DNA of 64,000 nucleotides from Paraburkholderia fungorum (GCF_902833645.1 NZ_CADFGE010000008.1:124001-188000), one strand, 5' to 3'; shown: positions 1-8,360, counted from the stretch's first letter. The notes: a model not told the origin generated them from the sequence alone. Numbers and translations: made by a program.

Positions 1-26
1 AAGGTCCCATCTTGTTGGAGTAACCG

Positions 27-335
27 ATGGCAAATGCTTACCTGCAGGTGATCGCGCATTATTTCGCCAAACCGGGCAACGGCGACGCGATTGTGCAACC
101 CCTCACGGAACTCGCGGCGGCGACCCGCGCGGAGCCCAAGAACCTCTACTACGAATTCTTCCGCTCGCCGGTCGATCCCGATCACTTCGTGATTCTCGAA
201 CAGTACAGCGACGCCGACGGCCTCAGCGTGCATCGCGATACACCGCACTTCCAGCGGCTCGGCTTCGGCACGATCATTCCGCTGCTCGAGCGGCGTGAAG
301 TCACGAGCCATATGGTGCCTGGAGACGCAGCATGA
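27..335 (+). CDS. putative quinol monooxygenase (ABM fold)
   Basis: A 102-aa protein that resembles the antibiotic-biosynthesis-monooxygenase (ABM/YgiN-like) fold, a small ferredoxin-like dimer that oxidises quinols or aromatic substrates without a metal or bound flavin. The family look comes from the N-terminal strand 'LQVIAHYFAKPGNGDAI', the central 'EFFRSPVDPDHFVILEQYSD' stretch and the helix 'HRDTPHFQRL'. Length is typical. A TTGGAG ribosome site lies 8 bases before the ATG. Its stop overlaps the start of the following iron-alcohol dehydrogenase (ATGATG), so the two are translationally coupled and probably act in one aromatic or aldehyde degradation route. The substrate cannot be told from sequence. 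The start of the operon lies outside the window. Confidence 0.75.
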   Translation: MANAYLQVIAHYFAKPGNGDAIVQPLTELAAATRAEPKNLYYEFFRSPVDPDHFVILEQYSDADGLSVHRDTPHFQRLGFGTIIPLLERREVTSHMVPGDAA

Positions 336-1495
336 TGAACGCATTCCGGTTTCAAACCGTGCCGACCATGGTCGTCGAATTCGGCGCGGCGCGCCGTCTC
401 GGCGCTCTGTTGCGTGCGCAGTTTCCGTCACTCACGCGCCTGTGCGTGGTGACGGACGGTTTTCTTCACAAGAGCGGGCTGCTGAATCCGGCCCTCGCCG
501 ATCTCGCGGCGCACGGCTGGAACACCACCGTGATCGACGACGTAATCGCCGATCCGCCCGAGCACATCGTGCTCGAGGCGACGTCGTTCGCACGCGAGGC
601 CGGTGCGGAAATCGTGCTGGGACTCGGCGGCGGTTCGTCGATGGACGTGGCGAAGCTGATCGCCGTGCTGGCGCCGCAACAGGAGCAGGCACTCAGCGAG
701 ATGTACGGCGTGAACAAGGTCACCGTATCGCGCTTGCCGCTCGTGCAGATGCCGACCACTGCGGGCACCGGTTCCGAAGTCACGGCTGTGTCGATCGTAA
801 CGGTGGGTGAGGCGAAGAAGATGGGCGTGGTCGCGCCGCAACTGGTCGCCGATCTGGCCATTCTCGACGCCGAACTCACGCTCGGCCTGCCGGTCGCCGC
901 AACGGCGGCAACCGGCGTCGACGCCATGGTTCACGCGATCGAGGCCTACACGTCCGCGCATTTGAAGAACCCGATGTCCGACATGCTGGCGGTGAAGGCG
1001 CTCGACCTGTTGTCGCGCAATCTGTTGCCTGCCTGCGAGAACGGTCAGAACCGCGCGGCCCGCGAAGCGATGTTGCTCGGCGCGGCATTCGCCGGGCAGG
1101 CGTTCGCCAATTCGCCGGTGGCCGCTGTGCACGCGCTCGCTTATCCGATCGGTGGCATTTACCACGTCCCGCACGGTCTCTCGAATGCGCTCGTGCTGCC
1201 GCATGTGCTGCGGTTCAACGCCCCGGCCGCGGCGCATCTGTACGCGGAACTCGCGGACGTGATCGTGCCGGGTCTGGCGGGCAGCGCGGAGAGCAAGACG
1301 CAGGCGTTGATCGAACGGCTCGAACAGATGATTGCCGCAACCGCGATTCCGGCCCGGTTGCGCGACGTCGGCATTGAACGAAGCGGGCTCGAGCGGATGG
1401 CGAGCGACGCGATGCTGCAAACGCGGCTTCTGGTGAATAACCCCCGGCCCGTTACCGAGGCCGATGCGCTGGCAATTTATACCGCTGCGTTTTAA
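332..1495 (+). CDS. iron-containing alcohol dehydrogenase
   Basis: A 387-aa group III (iron-type) alcohol dehydrogenase, cytoplasmic, interconverting alcohols and aldehydes/ketones with NAD(P). The nucleotide-binding loop 'GLGGGSSMDVAK' is near residue 90, followed by 'PTTAGTGSEVT' near 140. The metal-ligand region 'GVDAMVHAIEAYTS' is near 200 and the histidine-rich 'HALAYPIGGIYHVPHG' near 270. Length matches the family. It overlaps the monooxygenase by 4 bases and no further gene follows on this strand for 270 bp. Maleylacetate reductase belongs to the same superfamily, and its usual partners are ring-cleavage oxygenases. The monooxygenase neighbour leaves that possibility open, but the central signature looks like a general Fe-ADH. 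Confidence 0.88.
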   Translation: MMNAFRFQTVPTMVVEFGAARRLGALLRAQFPSLTRLCVVTDGFLHKSGLLNPALADLAAHGWNTTVIDDVIADPPEHIVLEATSFAREAGAEIVLGLGGGSSMDVAKLIAVLAPQQEQALSEMYGVNKVTVSRLPLVQMPTTAGTGSEVTAVSIVTVGEAKKMGVVAPQLVADLAILDAELTLGLPVAATAATGVDAMVHAIEAYTSAHLKNPMSDMLAVKALDLLSRNLLPACENGQNRAAREAMLLGAAFAGQAFANSPVAAVHALAYPIGGIYHVPHGLSNALVLPHVLRFNAPAAAHLYAELADVIVPGLAGSAESKTQALIERLEQMIAATAIPARLRDVGIERSGLERMASDAMLQTRLLVNNPRPVTEADALAIYTAAF

Positions 1496-1715
1496 TCGGC
1501 GAGCTGGGCGCGAGCGTGTGCGGGAGTCGCCCTGCGCAGCGTTTGATGGCAGCTCCGCGCCGTTACGCCAACGGGACACGTTACGTAGCATGGGCGTGGA
1601 ACACGATCGGTGCGTTTTAGTCGAAAGCGGGTTTTATACGCGATAAATTCTTAAGATTCACGATTCTTCAGCCGTATATTTTACAAATTGTTTAACTGGC
1701 GCGATAAGTGGTATT

Positions 1716-1731
1716 TGGCGTGTAATTTGCA
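1716..1731 (+). promoter_or_regulatory. sigma-54 (-24/-12) promoter candidate for the repeat lipoprotein
   Basis: TGGCGTG, 4 bases, then TTGCA. The GG and GC dinucleotides are 10 bases apart as RpoN requires, and the match is near-consensus. It lies about 38 bp before the ATG at 1769 in an AT-rich stretch. No CCAACA-N13-TGTTGG element (see 41316 and 47185) was found upstream, so the activator may differ from that of the peptide system. Confidence 0.6.
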
Positions 1732-1768
1732 GTGATAACCCCATCAATAGTCGTTCAACGGGGACATC

Positions 1769-3559
1769 ATGCAAAAATTCGCCGGTCGGACAGTTATCGC
1801 TGTCGCGACATCAACATTACTCGCGCTCTACGGTTGTGGATCGACCATTACCAACCCCGGCAGTGGCCTTGGCGGCGGTGGACTGGGAGGCACTTCGGGG
1901 TCGAGTTCGGGAGGTAGCTCGGGCGGCTCTTCAGGTGCCAGCTCGGGTGGCAGTAGCTCCGGCACCAGCAGCTCAGGTACCAGCAGCTCAGGCACCAGCA
2001 GCTCAGGCACCAGCAGCTCTGGCACCAGCAGCTCAGGCACCAGCAGCTCTGGCACCAGCAGCTCGGGCACCAGCAGCTCAGGCACCAGCAGCTCTGGCAC
2101 CAGCAGCTCGGGCACCAGCAGCTCTGGCACCAGCAGCTCGGGCACCAGCAGCTCAGGCACCAGTAGCTCCGGCACCAGCAGCTCAGGCACCAGCAGCTCA
2201 GGCACCAGCAGCTCGGGCACCAGCAGCTCCGGTACGAGCTCGGGCACCAGCTCCGGCACCTCCGGCGCCTCCTCCACCCCAATCGGCAACGTCGTCACCC
2301 AGGGCGGCAATCTCATCACGGCCGTGGGCACCACCGTCGCCGATACGGGTTCCAAGATCACCGGTACCTCGATCCCCGGCGTCAACGGCGCAACGACTTC
2401 GAATCTCGGTGCTGCAATCACCGATCTCGGCAACGGCGTCAAGGTGCTCGGCAACGGCACGGCCGCGGGTCTCGGCACGCTGGGCAGCTCGACCAATCCG
2501 CTTGGACCGACTCTGACCTCCGCGTCGGGTCTCGTCAGCAATACGGGTGCCGCCGTTACTGCGGTCGGCGGTGTGGTGACGAGTCTCGGAACTGGGCCGC
2601 TCGCGCCCCTCGCCCCCGTCACGTCGACCTTGGGTGCGGTTGTCGGCGGCGTGGGTGAGGGTGTCGTCAAAGTTGGCGCCGGCTTGAATTCGGCACTGAC
2701 CAGCGGGCCGGTTCAACAGGTCGAGACCCAATTGAGCACGGCCATCAACCCGATCACCCTGGTGGTCTCGAATACGACACAAACAATCGGCAACGCCACG
2801 GGCCTCGGCGCGCCGCTCAACGGCTTGCTGGGCACCATCGGCAACGGACTCGATTCGGCCGGCAAGAAAGTGTCGGGCGCGACGGGCGATCAGGTGGGTA
2901 AAGACGTCGGCGGCATCGTGAGCCAGTTGGGCAAGACGGTTACCAGCACGGGTGGACTGCTAACGGGCGCGACGACCAATCCGTTGGCGCCGATCGCCGG
3001 CCTGCTGGGCCCGCTTGGTGGACTGGGCGGGCTGGGCGGATCGAGCGGCACCGGTAGCGGCATCGGCATCCCGCCGCTGACCGGCCTGATCGGCAACCTG
3101 GGTTCGCTGGGCGGAACCGGAAGCTCCGGCAACCCGCTCGCGCCGATCACCGGACTCCTCGGCGGTTTGAGTTCGGGCGGCACCTCCGGCGCAGGCGGCC
3201 CGCTTGCACCGGTCACAGGTCTGCTCGGCAACCTCGGTTCGCTTGGCGGCTCCTCGAGTTCCGGCGGTCCGCTCGCACCGGTCACCGGCCTCGTGTCGAC
3301 GCTGACGTCGACGCTAAGCGGTGCTGCGGGCCAAAGCTCGCCGCTCGCGCCCGTCACCGGCCTCGTCACGACGCTGACTTCGACACTGAGCGGCGCATCC
3401 GGCAAGACCACGCCGCTAGCACCGGTCACAGGCATCGTGAGCGGCCTGACCGGTGGCTCGGCCAGTACGGGTAGCGGCTCGACGGGCAGCGGGAATCTGC
3501 TGGCGCCGGTGACGAACCTTGTCACCGGATTGCTTGGCGGCGCCGCCCCCGCTAAATAA
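1769..3559 (+). CDS. repeat-rich Gly/Ser/Thr lipoprotein (collagen-like low complexity)
   Basis: A 596-aa protein with a signal peptide ending 'LLALYGC', which looks like a lipobox, so it is probably anchored to the outer membrane or exposed. Residues about 48-155 are a Gly/Ser-rich tract dominated by 18 copies of the pentapeptide GTSSS. The remainder is built of degenerate repeats with the recurring signature 'PLAPVTGL' and Gly-Leu-Gly runs (about residues 300-590). No catalytic motif is visible. The composition suggests a stalk or surface filament, similar to repetitive Burkholderia surface proteins often annotated as collagen-like. A GGGGAC ribosome site precedes the ATG, and a sigma-54-type promoter lies just upstream. 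The repeats also keep other frames open, which explains long ORFs on the opposite strand. Function unknown. Confidence 0.75.
   Translation: MQKFAGRTVIAVATSTLLALYGCGSTITNPGSGLGGGGLGGTSGSSSGGSSGGSSGASSGGSSSGTSSSGTSSSGTSSSGTSSSGTSSSGTSSSGTSSSGTSSSGTSSSGTSSSGTSSSGTSSSGTSSSGTSSSGTSSSGTSSSGTSSSGTSSSGTSSGTSSGTSGASSTPIGNVVTQGGNLITAVGTTVADTGSKITGTSIPGVNGATTSNLGAAITDLGNGVKVLGNGTAAGLGTLGSSTNPLGPTLTSASGLVSNTGAAVTAVGGVVTSLGTGPLAPLAPVTSTLGAVVGGVGEGVVKVGAGLNSALTSGPVQQVETQLSTAINPITLVVSNTTQTIGNATGLGAPLNGLLGTIGNGLDSAGKKVSGATGDQVGKDVGGIVSQLGKTVTSTGGLLTGATTNPLAPIAGLLGPLGGLGGLGGSSGTGSGIGIPPLTGLIGNLGSLGGTGSSGNPLAPITGLLGGLSSGGTSGAGGPLAPVTGLLGNLGSLGGSSSSGGPLAPVTGLVSTLTSTLSGAAGQSSPLAPVTGLVTTLTSTLSGASGKTTPLAPVTGIVSGLTGGSASTGSGSTGSGNLLAPVTNLVTGLLGGAAPAK
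1961..2230 (+). repeat. 15-bp tandem repeat, 18 units, coding GTSSS
   Basis: Eighteen consecutive 15-base units of the form GGCACCAGCAGCTCN. They vary mainly at the last base (A, T, G or C) with a few synonymous changes. The tract lies inside the lipoprotein gene. Because the unit is a multiple of three, copy-number change alters stalk length without a frameshift. Confidence 0.95.
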
Positions 3560-3608
3560 CCCGCAATAAGTAAGCAGCATTAATCAGCATCAAGCGGCAA
3601 TTCTGCAC

Positions 3609-3645
3609 AGCGGCCGGGACTTAAAAAATCAAAAGCCCGGCCGCT
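3609..3645 (+). terminator. stem-loop after the repeat lipoprotein
   Basis: A perfect 10-bp stem AGCGGCCGGG / CCCGGCCGCT with a 17-nt AT-rich loop lies between the lipoprotein stop and the next gene. There is no clear T-run after it (CTCTATG), so it may be a weak or Rho-assisted terminator. Confidence 0.55.
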
Positions 3646-3671
3646 CTCTATGTCATGAATACGAGGATGAC

Positions 3672-4940
3672 ATGAACTCCACTCTGGGTAACGTAGCGCA
3701 CGTAGAAGAGCAGCGCCCGCGTTCGGCAACGCCGTTTTCCGTAGGCCTGCTTGGCATCGCGATCGGCCTGCTGACACTCTGGCTGCTGCGCGACAATACC
3801 GCGCTGGACGGCGCGGCGCGCAGCACTGCCGCATGTCTCGCGATCATCGCAACCATCGCGCTATACGAACTGTTTGTCGCGCGCGCGTATCTACGCCCAA
3901 GCGCGGGGCTTGCGGGTCAGGCGCTCCGGCCGCTCAGCATGGCGCGCGTGGCTTTGCGTCTTGCCGCGCTGGCCTCGGTATATGTCGGCATCGGTCTGCT
4001 CTACTGGCTATTGCCCGAGTATCACGGCACGTTCTACCAACCCTTCTGGTCTCTGATCCGAACGCTCGCACCGTATCTGATGGTGGCCGCGCCGTTTTAC
4101 TTTGCGTGGATGGACAGGCGCCAGCGCGAAGTCGACGATGCTTACATGTTGTGGGGCCGTCTGGTGTTTCTCGGACAGCGCCCGGGCAACTGGAAGCCCG
4201 TGCGTGAAATGCTGGCGGGATGGATGGTGAAAGCGTTCTTCCTGCCGCTGATGATCACCTATCTTTCCACCGATGCGGACCATATCGGCGCGTCGCTCGC
4301 GACCGCCATGAACGCGCCGTTCTCTCTCGCGTCGTTCAGGTTCATGTATGACCTGTCCTTTACGATGGACTTGATGTTCGGCACAGTAGGTTATCTGTGC
4401 ACACTGCGCATTCTCGATACCCACGTGCGCAGCGCGGAACCCACCACGCTCGGCTGGCTGGTTGCGCTAGTCTGTTATCAGCCGTTCTGGTCGCTCATCT
4501 CGAACCAGTATATTCACTACCAGGGCACGATGTTCTGGGACAACTGGCTGATCTCCGTACCCATTATCCGATTCATCTGGGGCAGCGCAATCATCGCCCT
4601 GGTCTTCTGCTACGCGCTTTCCACTGTCGCGTTCGGCTTGCGATTCTCGAACCTGACCAATCGCGGCATCATCACCTCGGGTCCTTATCGCTTCACGAAG
4701 CATCCGGCCTACATCACAAAGAATCTCTCGTTCTGGCTGGTCTCGGTGCCGTTCGTCGAACCGTTGGGCTGGCAAGTCGCGTTCACGCACTGCGTCGCGC
4801 TGACGGCCGTGAATCTGCTGTACTTCATGCGCGCCAAAACCGAGGAACGGCATTTGATGAACGACCCCGACTATCGGGCTTACGCAGAATGGATCGAGAA
4901 AAATGGCCTGTTTGCCAGAATCGGACGCGTGTTTAAATAA
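3672..4940 (+). CDS. isoprenylcysteine carboxyl methyltransferase-family membrane protein
   Basis: A 422-aa polytopic inner membrane protein. The last 110 residues carry the ICMT/PEMT-like signature: 'GPYRFTKHPAYITKNLSFWL', then after two hydrophobic segments 'KTEERHLMNDPDYRAYAEW'. In known members this region binds S-adenosylmethionine and the lipid substrate. The N-terminal 300 residues add several hydrophobic segments and are longer than in minimal ICMT proteins. The bacterial substrate is unknown, since bacteria lack prenylated CaaX proteins; a lipid or polyprenol is possible. A GAGGATGAC ribosome site precedes the ATG. It faces the EAL-like gene tail to tail, so their neighbourhood gives no functional clue. 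Confidence 0.75.
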   Translation: MNSTLGNVAHVEEQRPRSATPFSVGLLGIAIGLLTLWLLRDNTALDGAARSTAACLAIIATIALYELFVARAYLRPSAGLAGQALRPLSMARVALRLAALASVYVGIGLLYWLLPEYHGTFYQPFWSLIRTLAPYLMVAAPFYFAWMDRRQREVDDAYMLWGRLVFLGQRPGNWKPVREMLAGWMVKAFFLPLMITYLSTDADHIGASLATAMNAPFSLASFRFMYDLSFTMDLMFGTVGYLCTLRILDTHVRSAEPTTLGWLVALVCYQPFWSLISNQYIHYQGTMFWDNWLISVPIIRFIWGSAIIALVFCYALSTVAFGLRFSNLTNRGIITSGPYRFTKHPAYITKNLSFWLVSVPFVEPLGWQVAFTHCVALTAVNLLYFMRAKTEERHLMNDPDYRAYAEWIEKNGLFARIGRVFK

Positions 4941-5118
4941 GATGTTTATTCTATGAACGCGCTGGCACACATTTTTTGCAGTGCAACATTTCTGATGCCG
5001 ACAGAAATGAAAGCCGCACTTTTTACCGGCGACATGCGACCGCCAATGGAATCGCAGAGACAACGCCCGCCACCGATTTTCCGGACGCAATAGAAACTCG
5101 TCTGCTGCGTTGCACCCA

Positions 5119-5136
5119 GAACGTTACGTAACGTTC
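5119..5136. promoter_or_regulatory. 18-bp perfect palindrome
   Basis: GAACGTTACGTAACGTTC is a perfect dyad with no spacer, lying between two convergent genes. Related partial sequences (GTTACGTAGC and ACGTTACG) occur near 1585 and 6210. It looks like a protein-binding site rather than a terminator, because it has no loop. The binder is unknown. Confidence 0.4.
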
Positions 5137-5146
5137 CGGGTCGTGC

Positions 5147-6025
5147 TCAGGATTCGCGGCTGAGCGCCAGCATATTGGCCAGCCCGGCCTTCGGACGCGC
5201 AAACAGGAAACCTTGCGCCAGCGCCTGTGGCCAGGCGCTCAACCATTGCAACTGTGCTTTGGTCTCGACACCGCTCACCACGACCTGTACATCGAGCGCA
5301 TGGAGCAGATCCAGTAACGCCGACATCACCACGCAGGCGCGTGGATCACGCGGGACCATGGCCATCAATTCAGGCGCAATCGCGACCGTGTCTACGTCGA
5401 GTGCACCGAGCAGCGCGAGCGAAGACGCGCCGTTACCCCACTTGCCCAGCGAGATGCCGGCTCCCGCCGATCGCAGTCCTGCCGTCAGGGTACGCAAAGA
5501 CAGCAGACGCGCCGCGTCGGCGCTATCGGGCGCTTCGATTTCGATCAGATTGGCCGGCACGCCATACGAGCGCGCGATACGTGACAAGTCGTCGGCAAAC
5601 GATTCGGTCACGGCCACCTGTGCCGGCACCGTGATTGCAACCGGCAGCAGCGCCATCTTCGCGGACAGGCAATCGCGCAGTTCACGGCACACGCCTTCGA
5701 TGACGAACAAGGCCATCTCCCGCGCGACTTGCGGATGCTCGAGCGGCATCATGAAAATACCGGGAAGCAGCAGTCCGTAATCCGGATGCGTCCATCGTAC
5801 CTGCGCTTCGAGGCGCGTCAGCGCTCCGCTTGCCACGCGATAGGCGCCCTGAAACACGAGATGGAATTCGCCGGCGCGCAGACCCTGGCTGACACGGCTC
5901 TCGAGTCCGCCCAGCGTCGCGGGATCGTCGTGCGCGTCGTCCCAATCGGTCTGCTCAACGCAAGCGTTACGCGTGCCGAACGACGTTGTGAGCGAGACGG
6001 GTTTTTCATAGTCGAGCGTTAGCAT
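5147..6025 (-). CDS. degenerate EAL-domain protein, probably not a phosphodiesterase
   Basis: A single EAL domain covers nearly the whole 292-aa protein. The fold signature is clear: 'RLEAQVRWTHPDYG' at the EAL site, 'SGVETKAQLQWL' and 'AQGFLFARP' near the end. Most metal and catalytic positions are replaced. The NLS-type Asn is Ala ('VAIT'), the ITE Glu is lost ('IEIEAP'), DDFG reads 'GKWG', the KID segment reads 'VAIA', and the EGVE Glu is Ser. Known degenerate EAL proteins bind c-di-GMP or protein partners instead of cleaving. The ATG at 6025 is chosen; a TTG at 6076 would add 17 residues, and neither has a strong ribosome site. It is transcribed alone. Confidence 0.8.
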   Translation of the reverse strand: MLTLDYEKPVSLTTSFGTRNACVEQTDWDDAHDDPATLGGLESRVSQGLRAGEFHLVFQGAYRVASGALTRLEAQVRWTHPDYGLLLPGIFMMPLEHPQVAREMALFVIEGVCRELRDCLSAKMALLPVAITVPAQVAVTESFADDLSRIARSYGVPANLIEIEAPDSADAARLLSLRTLTAGLRSAGAGISLGKWGNGASSLALLGALDVDTVAIAPELMAMVPRDPRACVVMSALLDLLHALDVQVVVSGVETKAQLQWLSAWPQALAQGFLFARPKAGLANMLALSRES

Positions 6026-6458
6026 GGCGGAGGCGCAATTTTTTAACCTCGCCAACGTATGCACATGTCGTGCCAAGTGCTGCGCTCACTTCGCAATCCA
6101 ACCGCGACCATCACCGATAAGCCCCACGGAACAATGGTTTACGGCGATAAGGATCGTATCTGCCGAGGCATGATTTTCATTATCGAACGTTCGTACGGGC
6201 GCGTGTGTTACGTAGCGTTCTGGTTCGACGTTACGGCCTATCGCGCAATGCGTAGCGTGTTGGGATTACCACAGCAGTCTTTTCACATCCGGAAATTGTG
6301 TCCTGCATGACGAACAGCACGCTCGTTCACGATCGGCAAAATTTAGACTTTCGCACCGCACCAATAAAATTTGACCGATAAAAAAAGATTTACTAGTATC
6401 GGCACCAACGCAGCATGCAACGACTGCGCATTCCTCATACAGTCATTCAAGGCGGCCG
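6026..6458. other. intergenic region upstream of the EAL-like gene
   Basis: No convincing gene. The stretch around 6190-6260 holds several related elements (GAACGTTC, GTTACGTAGCGTTC, ACGTTACG) resembling the 18-bp palindrome at 5119. This suggests a regulatory site for the EAL-like gene or for the divergent small transposase-like gene. Confidence 0.4.
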
Positions 6459-6737
6459 ATGCTTCAGATCCCCCTCACCGACGCCGATTGGGCGCGCGTT
6501 CAGAATCTCTTTCCCACGACCGCGTCCGGGCGCGGGCGTCCTCGTCGCAGCGATCGCGAGATCCTCAACGCGATACTCTGGGTGCAGCAAACGAAAGAAA
6601 AATGGCACAGGCTTCCGGCGACTTTTCCGCCACAGCAGACCTGTTATCTGCGATATATGACGTGGAAGAAAACGGGCGTTCTGGATCAGGTGAATGAACG
6701 CCTTCCGTTGTGCGATTCGGCGTTGTCGACCTGCTGA
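6459..6737 (+). CDS. IS5-type transposase N-terminal domain, stand-alone (DUF4096-like)
   Basis: A 92-aa protein matching the DNA-binding N-terminus of IS5/IS402-type transposases: 'LTDADWARVQNLFP', 'GRGRPRRSDREILNAILWV', 'TCYLRYMTWKKTGVLDQV'. The DDE catalytic part is absent, and no transposase continuation is readable downstream. No terminal inverted repeats or target duplication were seen. It is either a remnant of an insertion sequence or a short DNA-binding protein kept after loss of transposition. The reading frame is intact to its own stop, so a domesticated regulator is possible. Confidence 0.6.
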   Translation: MLQIPLTDADWARVQNLFPTTASGRGRPRRSDREILNAILWVQQTKEKWHRLPATFPPQQTCYLRYMTWKKTGVLDQVNERLPLCDSALSTC

Positions 6738-6829
6738 ATTAGCGTCAAGCATTGCCTGGCATCCCGCATCGATTCAGAAGCGATTCTCTGCCTCGATTCG
6801 CTTCCATGAGCGCCGGCCCCTTCAGCATG

Positions 6830-7261
6830 TCAGGCCTTGCCGTTCATTCGATCCATCACCGCCATCAGATCGGCGAGCGACTGTTTGCATTGCGCTGCAT
6901 TTGGCGCGCTGGCGCGCAACGCGCTCAGCGCACGGTCGATGGCCTTGTCGACGATATGCCAGTCGGCTGCGGCACGAGGCTTCAGCGAAGGCTCGGCGTC
7001 GTCCCATGCCAGCTCCAGATCCTTGATGCGCGCCTTGCCGCCCGCGAGATCGCCCTTGTCCACGAGTATTGCGGTGTCGGCGGCGATCTTGCGAAACGAC
7101 GACAGATCGCCAAGCTTCGACACCTTGACGGCCTCTGCCGCTGCCGTTGACGCGAAGCCGATTCCGCCCAGGTTGCCACCCCCGTCGCCGCGCCCGAAGC
7201 TGATGGCGGAGACAGCGATGAAAGAAGCGACGACAGCTTTGTTGAGCGTGCGTTGATTCAT
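6830..7261 (-). CDS. small exported protein of unknown function
   Basis: A 143-aa protein starting at the ATG at 7261, chosen because an AGAGGA ribosome site precedes it; the open frame runs further upstream without one. The N-terminus is hydrophobic ('AVVASFIAVSAISF'), followed by a Gly-rich linker and a soluble alpha-helical part rich in Lys, Asp and Ala. That part reads 'DLSSFRKIAADTAILVDKGDLAGGKARIKDLELAWDDAE', then 'WHIVDKAIDRALSALRA'. This suggests a periplasmic or membrane-tethered helical domain. It follows the COG4705-type membrane protein by 83 bp on the same strand, so the two are probably co-transcribed. The family was not recognised with certainty. Confidence 0.65.
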   Translation of the reverse strand: MNQRTLNKAVVASFIAVSAISFGRGDGGGNLGGIGFASTAAAEAVKVSKLGDLSSFRKIAADTAILVDKGDLAGGKARIKDLELAWDDAEPSLKPRAAADWHIVDKAIDRALSALRASAPNAAQCKQSLADLMAVMDRMNGKA

Positions 7262-7344
7262 GATTGTCCTCTTCCGTATGATCCGGTTATGTCGATAGAC
7301 GATTGAAAATGAGCGACGTGCACGGCTTATTGAGCGGCGCACGC

Positions 7345-8157
7345 TCAAGGCTCGCGTGCCGGGACTACCCGCACGGACCGCTGTTCGATTGCAGTCGCGA
7401 CAATCACCAGCACGACAATGGCACTCAGAAATAGAACGCTCGTATTGATCGTGCCGAGGCCAAGGCCACCGTAAGCGCGCGACTGCGAAAGGAGGTCGCC
7501 AAACGAAGCGCCCAGGGGCCGCGTCAAAATATAGGCAAGCCAGAAAGTCAGCACAGGATTCCCGCCGACGTAATAGATAGCGCTCACCGAAGCGATCAAC
7601 GCGCCGAATACCACAACACCGAACAGGAAGCCGAGTCCCAGAGCTTCTGTCGCGAGATCGCCGGCCGCGGTGCCGAGCGCGAACGTCACCAGCACAGCGG
7701 CCCAGTAGAAAAGCTCGCGCCGCGTCGTGTAGATCGTGTGAATCGACAGCGTCCGTTCACTGCGATACCAGAGCGCGAACACCGCGACCAGCGCCAGAGA
7801 AAACGCGATCGTGCTAGCGTAAAGACTGACATCGAGCTTGTCGGTCAGTGCATCGGTAATCTGCGTGCCGACCACGCTGACCAGCACCACGGTCAGCCAG
7901 TAAATCCACGGTATGTACTTGCGCATGCGAAGCTGCATGACCAACGCGGCAATCAGCAACGCCGACATCAATGCGCCAGTGAACGCGGTACCGAGTCCCA
8001 CATGCACGGCAAGATAGTCCGCGCCGGTTTCACCGACCGTGGTCGCCATGATCTTGATCGCCCAGAAAACAGCTGTTGCCTCGGGCACTTTGTTCCGCAT
8101 CCCGGCAGCACGATCATTCGCGGTCTCTAGCAAGCTGGTTCTCCCATTGGTCGGCAT
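7345..8157 (-). CDS. COG4705-type inner membrane protein
   Basis: A 270-aa polytopic membrane protein with about eight hydrophobic segments. It contains the two repeated signatures typical of this uncharacterised family: 'KIMATTVGETGADYL' near residue 35 and 'ILTRPLGASFGDLL' near 220. The similar arrangement T-x-G-x-(T/S)-x-(A/G)-D in both halves suggests an internal duplication. The molecular function is unknown; a transport role is plausible from the topology. It precedes the small exported protein in the same direction. The ATG at 8157 has no strong ribosome site. Confidence 0.7.
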   Translation of the reverse strand: MPTNGRTSLLETANDRAAGMRNKVPEATAVFWAIKIMATTVGETGADYLAVHVGLGTAFTGALMSALLIAALVMQLRMRKYIPWIYWLTVVLVSVVGTQITDALTDKLDVSLYASTIAFSLALVAVFALWYRSERTLSIHTIYTTRRELFYWAAVLVTFALGTAAGDLATEALGLGFLFGVVVFGALIASVSAIYYVGGNPVLTFWLAYILTRPLGASFGDLLSQSRAYGGLGLGTINTSVLFLSAIVVLVIVATAIEQRSVRVVPAREP

Positions 8158-8289
8158 TCAATTCGACGTTGCGAGCAGGCGTGCTGGCGCTTACTCATGC
8201 GGCGAATAGTGCAATGGCGAACCTTATGAAAACCTTATCCGAGACGCCGGCGCAATCACGGGAATGCAGCAGGGGAACGAAGGCAGAAA

Positions 8290-8339
8290 AAGGTCCGAAG
8301 AGGCGCCGCCGCGAACCGCGCGCCGCCTTTTCGGACCTT
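8290..8339 (-). terminator. Rho-independent terminator of the porin gene
   Basis: Arms AAGGTCCGAA and TTCGGACCTT enclose a GC-rich inner stem. On the minus strand the hairpin is followed by TTTTCTGC. It sits directly downstream of the porin stop. Confidence 0.85.
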
Positions 8340-8360
8340 GAATCGATCGTTATGGACTAT

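Noticed and set aside
428..1591. 387-aa minus-strand frame opposite the alcohol dehydrogenase
   Set aside because: High-GC shadow frame: Arg/His/Gln-rich with no motif, while the plus frame has clear Fe-ADH signatures.
1961..2230. CRISPR-like array
   Set aside because: Units are directly adjacent, 15 bp, in frame and coding; there are no spacers.
1828..2670. 280-aa minus-strand frame rich in VPELL repeats
   Set aside because: It is the mirror of the 15-bp repeat of the lipoprotein gene; no ribosome site or family feature, and composition follows from the repeat.
6371..6697. 108-aa frame overlapping the transposase-like gene
   Set aside because: The other frame matches the IS5 transposase N-terminus; this one has no feature.
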